DNA from: JAVVEH01 sp032251435
GTDB taxonomy: Bacteria > Verrucomicrobiota > Lentisphaeria > Oligosphaerales > MVZH01
Length of the DNA: 64,000 nt
Assembly (NCBI GenBank): GCA_032251435.1
Contig: JAVVEH010000019.1
Location: 1-64,000 of the forward strand
Direction: 5' to 3'
The notes beneath the pieces are model-generated. The model searched no databases. It worked only from the letters and a program-made list of their open reading frames with translations, and was not told the DNA's origin. Position numbers and translations under genes: made by a program. Shown piece after piece: positions 41,945 through 51,800 of this stretch. The number at the start of each line of letters is the position of its first letter. The first letter of the stretch is position 1.

Positions 41945-41963
41945 GGTTGCTGTTTGGTTGCTA
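41945..41963 (+). repeat. Arm-type direct repeat, right copy
   Basis: Sequence GGTTGCTGTTTGGTTGCTA, differing from the left copy (39717-39735) at one position and lying in the same direction. It is 133 bases inside the right attachment repeat and 14 bases upstream of the regulator start codon. A protein bound here could therefore both repress that gene and take part in recombination. Confidence 0.75.
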
Positions 41964-42056
41964 CTTTTAGAGGGAATTACGCAAATATAACGGCGAATAA
42001 CGAAACATCAATACACAAGGAAAACCACCACATCCCCGCACAAAACCAACACATAA

Positions 42057-42090
42057 GCACAAAAAAAGCCCTATTCAAAAGAATAGAGCT
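42057..42090 (-). terminator. Rho-independent terminator after tRNA-Ala
   Basis: A 10-base stem with one G-U pair (42067-42076 and 42081-42090, AGCCCTATTC type) and an AAAA loop. On the minus strand it is followed by a run of T (complement of ACAAAAAAA). It lies 8 bases beyond the tRNA-Ala 3' end and inside the integrated element, so the element brought a terminator that now ends the tRNA transcript. Confidence 0.88.
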
Positions 42091-42096
42091 TTTAAA

Positions 42097-42118
42097 ATGG
42101 TGGAGCTGATGGGATTCG
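42097..42118 (-). repeat. Attachment repeat inside tRNA-Ala
   Basis: The 3' end of the intact tRNA-Ala gene, from the T-loop to the encoded CCA plus one base, identical over 22 bases to the displaced copy at 39670-39691. It marks the right boundary of the integrated element. The crossover point is somewhere inside these bases. Confidence 0.92.
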
Positions 42119-42174
42119 AACCCACGACCCCCACGTTGCGAACGTGGTGCTCTAGCCAACTGAGCTACAGCCCC
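42098..42174 (-). tRNA. tRNA-Ala (anticodon CGC)
   Basis: A complete 77-base cloverleaf with CCA encoded. The acceptor stem GGGGCTG pairs with CAGCTCC and contains G3-U70, the main identity element for alanine. The D arm is GCTC...GAGC, the anticodon arm CCACG-TTCGCAA-CGTGG gives anticodon CGC, and the T arm holds TTCGAAT. The 3' part is reconstituted by the integrated element. tRNA-Met follows upstream on the same strand. Confidence 0.96.
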
Positions 42175-42243
42175 GACCTTAAAACCACACACAGGACAGC
42201 CCCTGTGGCAAGCGCCAGGAAAAGGCGCGGAAGGAAGGGAAAA

Positions 42244-42320
42244 TGGTAGCGGCTCAGGGACTCGAACCCCGGACACGTGGATTATGATTCCACTGCTCTA
42301 ACCAACTGAGCTAAGCCGCC
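42244..42320 (-). tRNA. tRNA-Met (anticodon CAT)
   Basis: A 77-base cloverleaf with CCA encoded. The anticodon arm is GTGGA-ATCATAA-TCCAC, so the anticodon is CAT. Acceptor GGCGGCT/AGCCGCT with a G1-U72 wobble matches elongator tRNA-Met genes of other bacteria. A tRNA-Ile2 with lysidine-modified CAT cannot be fully excluded, and initiator features (three GC pairs in the anticodon stem) are absent. It is the upstream member of a two-tRNA pair transcribed on the minus strand. Confidence 0.9.
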
Positions 42321-42488
42321 ACTCATAAATTGGACGGTTAATATAGTGACTCAGGGAGACGATGCAAGAAGGCTTGAGATTTTTTTACAGCCATTAAAAA
42401 AACCGGGACACGGGCGGTCGCGGCACCAGATCCACAGGCCCAGGCAATGGGAGCGCGACTCAAAACGCGCCCGGTATGGGGCGCTTGC

Positions 42489-43877
42489 TTATGCCCGCCG
42501 GGACGTGTCACCAGAGCTTCGGCCGGGCCGCTTGAACAAGATTGTCCCTGAAAGCAGGAATAATAACAGCATTCCCGGTTCAGGAATCACCGTGGACTGC
42601 CAGGCGCCGATATGGGTTCCGTCCGAAGCCGCGTTCCAGCCCGGTGAAGTGGGCAGCAACGCGTAATAATCCTCAGGCCCGGTCAGGCTGTTCTGAGTAA
42701 ATTGCGGATCCGCGATCACCGCGTCAACAAACACAAGATCCCCGCCGATATCCACCCACCCCGCTTCGGGGCGGGCGCCCGCCGGCGCGCCGTCAGGAAT
42801 ACCGGACGGGAATTCCTCGGGGTAGCGGTTGACGGGATTCGCCCACCATAAATCCCGCGAGAAATTGTTATAGAACAGGGCGTTTTCAACGGGGAGGTCA
42901 GCGGTCAACGACCCGCCTTCGGCCGTCGTCCCGAAATACATGCCATACCACCAGCAGTTCGTGATCAGATTGTCCCGGATCGCGAAATTTCCCGCGTTAA
43001 AAGTGGCCGCTTTGACAGCGAATAAATCAATGCCTGAACGGGTGTATGACACGTCTCCCCAGGGAGTCACATAATAACCCGAAGTCTCATCAACAGGCAC
43101 GTAAGTCACGGCCCCGTCAATGGTATTGTGCGACAACAGGACCGTGCCAGTGGGATATCCAGAGGTGTCCGCCCGGTAGACAATGCCTGTCCGCGTGCCG
43201 GAGATGTAATTATAAGACACGTCCGCTGTGCTTCCCGCGCTCCCCGCCGGGGCGTCCAGACGCACACCATAAGTCGAGCCTTGGTCGGCTTTATTTTCAT
43301 AGGACGTTGAACCATGAATCCAGTTCTCCGTGACGGTGCAGCCTCCGGATCCTCGAAAGCTCACCCCGTCCCGGAGAAAGTCACTGATTTCGCAATGTTG
43401 AACGGTCATATTATCACCCGTTCCGATAACCCCGTAGCGGCCATTGCGGATCACACAATTATCGACCGTCAGATTGGCGCCTTGGCTGGTGACTAAATAG
43501 CCGAATTCGCCATTGCCATTCGCATTGGAAATTTCCAAATCCCTGAGCGTCACGTTGGCGGAAGGCACATTAACAACAGACTCGCCGTGATCCGCGTCCG
43601 TGCGGAACCCCTGGATATGCGGGCGGGCTTCTCCATAGGCTCCGATTAACGTCAGTTGCTGCTTATTGATAGTGAGGTGCTCGCTGTAGGTTCCCTCGTG
43701 AATGATGATCGTGTCACCATTGGCGGCCGCGTTCACCGCGTCTTGAATCGCCGTGTAGGTCTGTCCGGCGCCCACATGCAACTCCGCGGCCCGAACCGTC
43801 ATCAAGAGGGACACAAATAGTCCCAGGCTGACTACCGGGAACCGCGGGAACCTGAATTGTTTGTCTGAAAAACACAT
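42489..43877 (-). CDS. PEP-CTERM right-handed beta-helix protein
   Basis: A 462-residue exported protein. A signal peptide (about 1-30) is followed by a right-handed beta-helix (pectate-lyase type; YTAIQDAVNAAANGDTIIIHEGTY then repeats of VTLRDLEISNANGNGEFGY and NLTVDNCVIRNGRYGV type). It ends in a PEP-CTERM sorting signal: IPEPGM, a hydrophobic helix and the basic KRPGRSSG tail. PEP-CTERM proteins are processed by exosortase and often accompany exopolysaccharide genes; dTDP-glucose dehydratase lies next door. No exosortase gene is in this window. The ATG at 43877 directly precedes the signal peptide; the open frame before it is not coding-like. A polysaccharide is the likely ligand or substrate. 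Confidence 0.88.
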   Translation of the reverse strand: MCFSDKQFRFPRFPVVSLGLFVSLLMTVRAAELHVGAGQTYTAIQDAVNAAANGDTIIIHEGTYSEHLTINKQQLTLIGAYGEARPHIQGFRTDADHGESVVNVPSANVTLRDLEISNANGNGEFGYLVTSQGANLTVDNCVIRNGRYGVIGTGDNMTVQHCEISDFLRDGVSFRGSGGCTVTENWIHGSTSYENKADQGSTYGVRLDAPAGSAGSTADVSYNYISGTRTGIVYRADTSGYPTGTVLLSHNTIDGAVTYVPVDETSGYYVTPWGDVSYTRSGIDLFAVKAATFNAGNFAIRDNLITNCWWYGMYFGTTAEGGSLTADLPVENALFYNNFSRDLWWANPVNRYPEEFPSGIPDGAPAGARPEAGWVDIGGDLVFVDAVIADPQFTQNSLTGPEDYYALLPTSPGWNAASDGTHIGAWQSTVIPEPGMLLLFLLSGTILFKRPGRSSGDTSRRA

Positions 43878-43962
43878 GTTATAAGCGCCACGCCAGCGGA
43901 ATATGGATGCCGGGCATAAACCCCATGGGGCTAATCTACTATCAAATAGGACAATTTCAAAT

Positions 43963-45042
43963 TCACCGCTCCGCGTAGTTGGTTTCCAGCCAGCGCCGGT
44001 AATCACCCGAACGGACGTTTTCCACCCAGTCGGGGTTGTCCAGGTACCATTGAACGGTTTTCTCCAAGCCGGAGGCGAAGGTCTCTTTCGGGCGCCAGTT
44101 TAGATCCCGGCGGATTTTGGCAATATCCATGGCGTAGCGGAAATCATGGCCTGGGCGGTCTTTGACGAAAGTGATCAAATCCCGGCGGTTCGCCTTGCCG
44201 GTTTTTTTCTCGACTAGATCACAAATCATGTCCACCACATCGATATTGCGCATTTCGCAATCGCCGCCCACATTATAGGTCCGCCCGGCTTCCGCCCGGC
44301 TGAACACGGCCCAAATGGCGTCCGCATGGTCATCCACATAGAGCCAATCGCGGACATTCGCACCCTTTCCGTAGACGGGCAGCGGTTTGCCTTCCAAGGC
44401 GTTGAGAATCATCAGCGGAATCAACTTTTCAGGAAAATGGCGGGGACCGTAATTGTTTGAGCAATTCGTCATCGACGTGTTCAAGCCATAGGATCGCTGA
44501 TACGCCCGAACCAAGTGATCGCTTCCCGCCTTGCTGGCGGAATACGGGGAAGACGGATCATACGGCGTGGTTTCCGTAAATTTCCCGTCATCCCCCAGCG
44601 AGCCGAACACCTCATCCGTTGACACGTGATGGAAGCGGTGATACCACATCGGGCGGGTATCACCGGCCCGGGCGGGGGCGGTCTCTTTTCCCAGCCAACG
44701 CTCACGACAGCATTCGAGTAAATGAAACGTGCCGATAACATTGGTCCGCACAAAGGCCGCCGGCCCCACCAAGCTTCGGTCCACATGGCTTTCCGCCGCG
44801 AAATGAATCACCGCGTCGGGTTCCCATGCCGCGAAGATCTTTCTCAGCGCCGGCAGGTCGGTGATATCCGCATGCTCGAAGGCGTAATTCGCGGCGGCGG
44901 CGATACTGGATAGATTAAACGGATTACCGGCGTATGTCAACGCGTCCACATTGATGAACATGTGCTCGGGAAAATCCCGCACGCATTTGAGTAAAAAACT
45001 GGAGCCGATAAACCCGGCCCCGCCCGTGACAATGATGTTCAT
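43963..45042 (-). CDS. rmlB: dTDP-glucose 4,6-dehydratase
   Basis: Converts dTDP-glucose to dTDP-4-keto-6-deoxyglucose, the second step to dTDP-rhamnose and other deoxysugars. The 359 residues hold the NAD motif TGGAGFIGSSF at the N-terminus, HFAAESHVDRS, the catalytic STDEVFG (Thr142, Asp143, Glu144) and YSASKAGSD with Tyr167/Lys171, then the substrate loop NNYGPRHFPEKLIP. The other rml genes (rmlA, C and D) are not in the window. It lies 8 bases after the regulator gene on the same strand, so the pair is probably co-transcribed. Confidence 0.96.
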   Translation of the reverse strand: MNIIVTGGAGFIGSSFLLKCVRDFPEHMFINVDALTYAGNPFNLSSIAAAANYAFEHADITDLPALRKIFAAWEPDAVIHFAAESHVDRSLVGPAAFVRTNVIGTFHLLECCRERWLGKETAPARAGDTRPMWYHRFHHVSTDEVFGSLGDDGKFTETTPYDPSSPYSASKAGSDHLVRAYQRSYGLNTSMTNCSNNYGPRHFPEKLIPLMILNALEGKPLPVYGKGANVRDWLYVDDHADAIWAVFSRAEAGRTYNVGGDCEMRNIDVVDMICDLVEKKTGKANRRDLITFVKDRPGHDFRYAMDIAKIRRDLNWRPKETFASGLEKTVQWYLDNPDWVENVRSGDYRRWLETNYAER

Positions 45043-45050
45043 GGTCTCAC

Positions 45051-45542
45051 CTATCTCAACAGCGCTTTAACTAACGGATTATCCCACGTGGTCGCCACGC
45101 GGTCATGAAACTTATCTAAACGGGCGAGCCGTTCCGCCAGAAAAATTTTCTCGTCAAGGGAATCGGGGACAGATGCCAACTCGTCTTGAACTTCTTGCAA
45201 AATATCCCGATAGGCGGCCATTTTCGCGCTGACCAAATCCGCCACCGCGTTCTTAAGAATGCGCCCAAACGCATCACTGGCCACATAAAAGTCTTTGCGC
45301 TGCTCCGGACGGTCAATTTTTTTCACCGCGCTCCAGTCCTGCAACTGGCGGATATTCATGCTGGCGCTTCCTTTGCTGATATTAAGATCGCGTTGCATGT
45401 CAGCCATACAGCGCGGGCTTTCGCTGAAATACAGGTAGGCGAAAATTTTTCCGATCACCCGGCCCATTCCCAGCGATTGGGTCGTGGCGCCGGCGTTGTC
45501 AATCAATGTTTGAATAATCGTCGAACTCGTTTCCAAACCCAT
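45051..45542 (-). CDS. GbsR/MarR-type transcriptional regulator
   Basis: A 163-residue DNA-binding protein with the winged-helix pattern of the GbsR subfamily: GKIFAYLYFSESPRCMADM, then the recognition helix region NISKGSASMNIRQL and wing, and a long helical C-terminus (IFLAERLARLDKFHD). The GbsR group senses osmolytes or other small ligands. Here it is co-transcribed with a deoxysugar gene, so a cell-envelope role is likely. The ATG at 45542 follows GAGGG; the extra 18 codons upstream are not needed. A 6+6 base palindrome 74 bases upstream may be its operator. Confidence 0.87.
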   Translation of the reverse strand: MGLETSSTIIQTLIDNAGATTQSLGMGRVIGKIFAYLYFSESPRCMADMQRDLNISKGSASMNIRQLQDWSAVKKIDRPEQRKDFYVASDAFGRILKNAVADLVSAKMAAYRDILQEVQDELASVPDSLDEKIFLAERLARLDKFHDRVATTWDNPLVKALLR

Positions 45543-45615
45543 TGCGTTTCCCTCTGCAAAAAAACGGTCGCCCGGAACGTGGCGGGAACCCGCCACCGCC
45601 CGGCAACATCCTCAC

Positions 45616-45635
45616 TGTTCAATTAAAAATGAACA
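45616..45635. promoter_or_regulatory. Palindromic operator candidate for the GbsR-type gene
   Basis: TGTTCA and TGAACA are separated by 8 A/T bases. The whole 20 bases are nearly symmetrical and AT-rich in a GC-rich background. It lies between the divergent regulator (start 45542) and the large secreted-protein gene (start about 45896), the only shared control region of the two. A dimer of a winged-helix protein would fit. The rest of this ~350-base gap shows nothing else I could assign. Confidence 0.45.
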
Positions 45636-45895
45636 TAAGCCCGCGTCTCTCTTTTTCAACACGCCACCGGTGAAAAGCCGCTTATCCGACCCCGGCTCGC
45701 GGGCGAAAAGCGGGGGGATGCCGCATATCCAGGACAGCCCCTTGATCATCGATGGAATCATTTGGATTGGCTTCATCCTTTTCGACCCATTGGATTAAGG
45801 CGAAAACGGGTTATTGGTTACATGGACACTTATCACGCGCCGGGTTCATGCGCGGCGCTGATGGGCCACGCACCAGTCACGTAAAGATGTCAGTC

Positions 45896-48800
45896 ATGAA
45901 AAACCATGCCCGCCTCGTCAGTCTGTTCATTTTTCTCCTTCTTCTGAGCGCGTCCGCTCAGGAGGAAGCGCTCACCTGGCGGCAACGCTTCCACGTGCCC
46001 TCGTCCACCGGCAACCTTTATTTCACCCATCAATGGGACACAGATACGGGGTTGCGCTTACGCTTCAGCGATCCGTCCGGTGGTTTGGAAAGCGTCATTC
46101 TCATCGCCCCGGGCGCCTACGAGATCCGCGTGCCTCCCGCCGCGGGGCTGCCGTTGCCCTTGAAGACACCCCCCCGGGTTAACAAATCCGCGTTCCCGGA
46201 AAAGGCGGGGGCCGTTGAAATCACCGTGAAATTCAGAGAATCTGAATGGGCGTTTTTCGTTGACAACCGGCGCCTTTTAACCATATCCGCCCCCTTTTCG
46301 GCACCGGCTGATTTACAGCAACCGGTCGAGGACATCCCTGCCGAGGATGACGACGATCTGTTTTTTCAAAAAACCGAACCTTTCACCTTTACTGACGATT
46401 TTTTAGTGCCGGAAGGAGAGGGCGGGGCGCTCAGCGCCTGGACAAAGGCCGCCGGCGTTTGGGAACTGCACACCGCCGTGGACAACTCAGTCGCCCGGCA
46501 GACAATCGTTCAAGGCGCCGCGAAGCATCCGGAACCCTCCCGCAGTCCCAATTTTTATAGCCTGCGCGGGAGTGGATCACCGGGAATCATCACCGCCGGC
46601 TACGATTTTCATGACGACTACGCCATCGAGGCGGCGCTTTTGACCCAAGTCGGCGAGGCGGGGCTGGTTTTTTACAGCCGGGACGGCGCCGCCGCGCACG
46701 CCTTCACAATTTCTCTTGTCGAGGGCGCGCCGAAAGCCTTGTTCCGGCTGTGGCGATCCAGCGACACGGATTGCCGCGTCCGCGAAGTGTTTGGCGCCGC
46801 CACGGCGGATGTCCCTTTGGGGCAGTGGGTCAAATTGAAAGTTGTCATTCAGGATAACCGCGTGCGCTGTTTCATGGATCACACACGGGTGTTCGACGCG
46901 CAACTGTCGTTACCGGCCGGCGGCATGTACGGGCTGTTCACGCATGCGGAGGAGCCCATTCGATTTGATGATGTGAGCGTGAGCAGCTTCCGGGATCTGG
47001 ATCTGCGCGGCGTGGAGGGTCTTTTGGGTCATGCGAAACGAATCACCGGGGCGTTCGCCGGGGACATCAAGCGGAAAGGCTGGTTCAAGCGGAAACGCCA
47101 GCCACGGTTGACGTTATCCCTGCCGCATGACCATCCGGGAGGGGAGCTGGTTATTGGCGCTTACACCCATGATCCTCATTATTTCAAATGTGATGTGACC
47201 CCGCTGGAAACAGCCTTCACGGTCGGATTGGTCGTCGGCCACACAGGGCCTGACACGCCACACTTCCGCCTGGTCTACGCCTTTAAAGACGGCCGCGAGC
47301 ACTTCCAGTTGGAAAAACACGTGCCGGGGAAAACGCCTCACGTGCTGGATTCTTTCACCGTGCCGGCGGCCGAGGAGCATCTCCGTTTGAGCTTGGCTTG
47401 CGACACCACCGAGCCGGGAATAATCAAGTTTTACCGGAACGGAACGCTGGTGTTGGGAACGCTCATTGAGGACAGCCTGACAGGCGCCTCCGGAGTGTGG
47501 GTGCCCGAAGATTCAAAAGTCGCTTTCGCATCCTTTGAATATGATTTTTCTCCCCCCCCTGTTTTCCGGAACAAATTTGAAAAAAACCGCACATTCGCCA
47601 CGGATCCCTTTATGCGGCACTGGTCTTCTCCCGAGGGGGAATGGATCACCTTGCCCGATAAAACCACTTGGTTTAAAAGTGATTTCCACGGTCGGTTCGC
47701 CATCCACATGCCGTATGTTGAGAACAGCAGCGTCCATTTCTCCGTCCCGGAGGGAGAAATGACCGGCGAATTAACCGCCCGGGTCGAAAAGGAACACGTG
47801 AACCTCTATCGCGCGGCGGACGGACAGCCGCCCGAATTAGTGGCATCCGTACCCGTCGCTTCCCTGAAACCGGGCGGCGGCCCGCCCGATTCGTCTTCTT
47901 CGGAGGTGAAACTATACGCCGTGGACATTGAAAACCACTTGGTACGGATCACCAGCGGGGGTGAAACGCTGGCCACATTTTATCTGCCGGAACCGCTGAC
48001 TGGACGATGCGCGCGTGTCGAGGGGTTCTCCACCCGTGATTTGATGCACAGCCGTGTCGACCGGTATAATGTCCAGGATTTTTTATTTAATGAATCCCTG
48101 CATAATTGGACACTGAACGGCGGCAGTTGGGAAATTGTCAACCGCTTTCAATGTCAGCCCCGCTGGTCGCACATGAACGGTGAATCCGCGCATGGCTTGG
48201 CCGCGCTGTGGAACAAGTACGCCTTTAAAGGGGATTTCTGCTTGGAAATGTACGCCGGGATGCGCCACGGCTGGTACGAGCGGGCGGGCGACTTGAACAT
48301 GACGATTATGAATACACGCGGCACCCCCAGCGAAGGCTACACCATCACGACCACGGGCTGGGATCCGGATCACTCCCAGCTATGGACGACATTGTATAAA
48401 AACGGGAAGGAACTGGCGCGGTCATCCAAATATTTGGTTCCCCGCATCCGGGAAGATAACGAGCGCCGGGGCTACAATCCTCTGCTGTCGTCCGCCCGGC
48501 CGATCCACGGGGCCTGGTACTATCTTAAATTGCGCCGTGTGAACGATGTGATGGAGTTTTATTTCGACAACGAGCTGGTTTTTTCGGTCCGTGACCCGGA
48601 TCCGATTTCCATGGGCTCTTTAGGCATCTGGACATACATGAATTCCATGATGGTCGCCCGGGTCAAGTGCGCGGCTGAAGACATCCGGGCCAAGTCCATT
48701 CCCGTCACCAAGGTTCCGCTTGACTATCAGCTCACCGCCCAACCGGCACCAGGCGCCGGGGGGGGGGGCCTCCTGGATCAGAACAACCAACCCTATCCTC

Positions 48801-51800
48801 TCACCGGTCCTTCTCATTGGACAGCGCGGGATGAAGTCGGGCAAGCCGCCTTGACCTGGCACACGGACAAAGACGGCACGCCCTACATGACCGTTGAAAG
48901 CCGTTTGGGCGGCGGCGGCTTTTTCGCCGCCTGCGACAACACCCCGGCGGCACCCGTGGAGTCCATCGCCGGGTGGTTTATGCTCGTCAAACGCACCCGG
49001 GGAGCCCGCTTCAATTTTCATTACGCCTTGGGTCGGCAAACACGGGCGGGTGATTTTCTGCCGGAGAGGCATCTGTTTCATCACCTTTCCGGTTCCGATT
49101 TAGAGACAAGCGGGTATCTCAAGGGCGGCGAAACCGCCATCCCATCAGACATCCCGCCGGGACCGGATTGGCACACACGTGGAGAATGGACACCGGTTAT
49201 TGTCTGGATTGATGACCATGCCAGCGCCTCCAGCCAAGCGACGACGGGCTGGAGCGCGCGCCCTGAAGGGTTTGGCAACCCGCAACCCAGCTACGTCAGC
49301 CAGGGACTCCTTGGCAATGCCCCCGGCGAAGCGTATGCCGTTAAAAACGTGACCCCCATCCGGTTTGATAAACCCGTCTTCACCGCCAAGTCAAGCGGGT
49401 CCGTGAGCTTTTCCGTATATAATCAACAGGGAAAAGGGATTGGCGAAACCACTGACATCGACGCGGTGAACGCGATGCTGCCGGACTCCCCCGCCAACCC
49501 GGGTTTGCGGCGGTTCTATATCAGGGCTCAAGCCGGGGACACGACGGTTAATTTTCCTGTTTGGTGGATCCATCCGCCCCCCCTTCCGGACATCACCATG
49601 GCCTGGCACGAGACCGACGGCGGAAAAGTCACATTCACCACCCCCCCGGGGATTCCGGACCATCGTTTTCTGCGTCTCGGGCGGGCCACGGCGAACGGCA
49701 TGCCCGTGGCGCTTGAGCAAACGGCCATCAACAAACTGGAAGGACACCTTCCCAAACATAAAAGTATTCACGCCGACTCACCTCTGGAGCTGCGGTTTGA
49801 AGCGGGGTCATATCACGTCAGTGATCAGCTTGACTGGCACCAGGTCAAGGTGCCAGCCGTCCCGGTTCTGATGGACTTAAAAGGGCCTCTGGGCATCGCG
49901 CTGTCCTTTGACGACCGCGCGCCGGCGGCACCCCTTGTGTTTGACGCGAAGCGCATGACCATCCGTGAAGATCCGGGCGCGCCCGGCAGTTATTTACGGG
50001 TGAGCAACCAAGGCGCGGCCAGCCGTTTGCAAACCCAAATCAATCAATCCCTGGATCTGAGCCGCTTCCCCTTGCTGCAATTCAACTACCGGGGAGGGGC
50101 CATGGCGAATGTCAGTTTATCAGCCGGGCGGCTCAACCAGATCGCCTTTTCCGAAGACAGGCACCCGGGCAAAACGGTCCGGCTGGCCGACACGGGCATG
50201 ATTCAAGATGACCAGTGGCATGCGTGGCTGGGCATGTTACCGGACGCGGTCAAGGGGGGAACATCCATCACCAAAACCTTCGACATACCTACTCTGGTAT
50301 TCCGTTCCTATGACAAACGGGATCAGACCGGCTTATACGCCACCTTGGATGTGGACAATGTGGTCGCCGGACCCGTGATTTCCAGTCCGGACCAACTCAT
50401 CTTGACTCCGGACTATTACGCGCCCCAGGGTGTCAAGCAAGTCATGTTCTGCGTTTACAGCGGCGCCACCCCATATATGAATCTACCCGGAAAGGACCGT
50501 GACGCGCTGCGCTGGTCCCATACGGTCCCCGGTGAACCCATCCAACTCAGGCACCTCCCCCCGGATGGTGTCGCGCACATGCTTCTGAAAGCCCGCGGTG
50601 CCGGTGACCGTGATTCCGCCGTCTTTGATGTGCCTTTTCTCGTTGACACCACCCCTCCGAAAGTCACGTGCTCTCTTAGGTCGACCGCCAATCCCGCCAC
50701 AAACGGACAGATCCTGAATGTGGCCATTGACTGTGACCAGGGGGCGCCGCTGGATCCCGCCCAACTGGGCGTCACGTGGAACGGTCATAGCGGGACGCTG
50801 GAAGAAGGGATGGCCCGCTATGCCCACGCCGGTAAAACCGGCGAGCTGGAAATCAACTGGCCCCGCGTGTTTCGAGAACAGTTGAAGCAAACCCGTGACG
50901 GTGACTTGAACCGGATCACGGTCACTGGCATCCGTGACGGCGCGGGAAACAGGCTCGCGGATATGTCCCTGCCCGTCGTGACCAATTACGCCAAGGACCA
51001 GCTTGGTCCCGCCAGCCTGCCTGCCCGCCTGCCCGCCAGTGTGCTTTGGCGCGGGGACTGGCTGGATGACTCCGCCATCGGATTAGCCATTTCAGTGAAA
51101 AATTCATTGTCCCTGCATACGGAACTGGGCGCCTCTTCCTATGTGGAAGCGAAAAATCAAGCGGGTGACCTACAGGTTTGGAAAGCCTTTTCCAGTGGTC
51201 AATGGCACTTGACCAAGTACCCGCTTTTCGCGTTTAACATCCGCCGCCCCAAACACGCGGGAGAACAGGACCGCGTGAAAGTGGAACTGTTTGTCAGCTT
51301 TAACCGGCGTGAGCTTTATGTCTTTCCCGTGGGCGGGGACACCGACACCGGGTCGTTGAATATGACGTTAGGGCGCTCCTTTGACTGGAGTGAAAAAACG
51401 TGGACGGGAGGTGTCATTGATCTGGAAAAAATCATGCTTGAAACATTAACCCGGCAGCTTATCCGGGACGCCACGCGCGGCGGAACATATAAAGCCGGCG
51501 CCGACAGTTCGTATCGCGCCAAGGCGGCGGAGACTCTCGCCCGGCAAAGTGTGCGCATGGTTGGATTCCGCGTGGTTGGAGCCCCCCTCAAAGACGTTCT
51601 GCACATCAAAGATATGTGCGTCAGCAAAGATTGGAACGATGAGGATGTGATCATCTTTGACGGGTATGATGTCAGCGGCATGGCGGGCATCACAGTCAAA
51701 GCCGACGATACGGAAAAAGAATTTTCCGGACTAACCCTCAGACCGGCGAAAACACCCCGGTCCGAATGGCTGTCCGTCCGCTTGCGGGACCGGGCCGGCA

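Larger units (their letters stand above)
39670..42118. mobile_element. 2.4-kb integrative element in tRNA-Ala
   Basis: The interval between the two 22-base tRNA-derived repeats. It carries five small minus-strand genes (zinc-ribbon membrane protein, HicA-like and HicB-like proteins, a DUF3467-like protein and an integrase-N/Xre protein), none related to the flanking secretion, tRNA or sugar genes. Near-identical 19-base direct repeats at 39717-39735 and 41945-41963 could be arm-type sites. No tyrosine or serine recombinase catalytic domain was found, so excision would need help from elsewhere, making it a satellite-like or decayed element. Its boundaries are well supported; its biology is inferred. 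Confidence 0.85.

Noticed and set aside
42346..42666. A plus-strand 106-codon frame next to the tRNA genes
   Set aside because: It runs antisense into the PEP-CTERM gene, has no ribosome site and shows no protein-like pattern.
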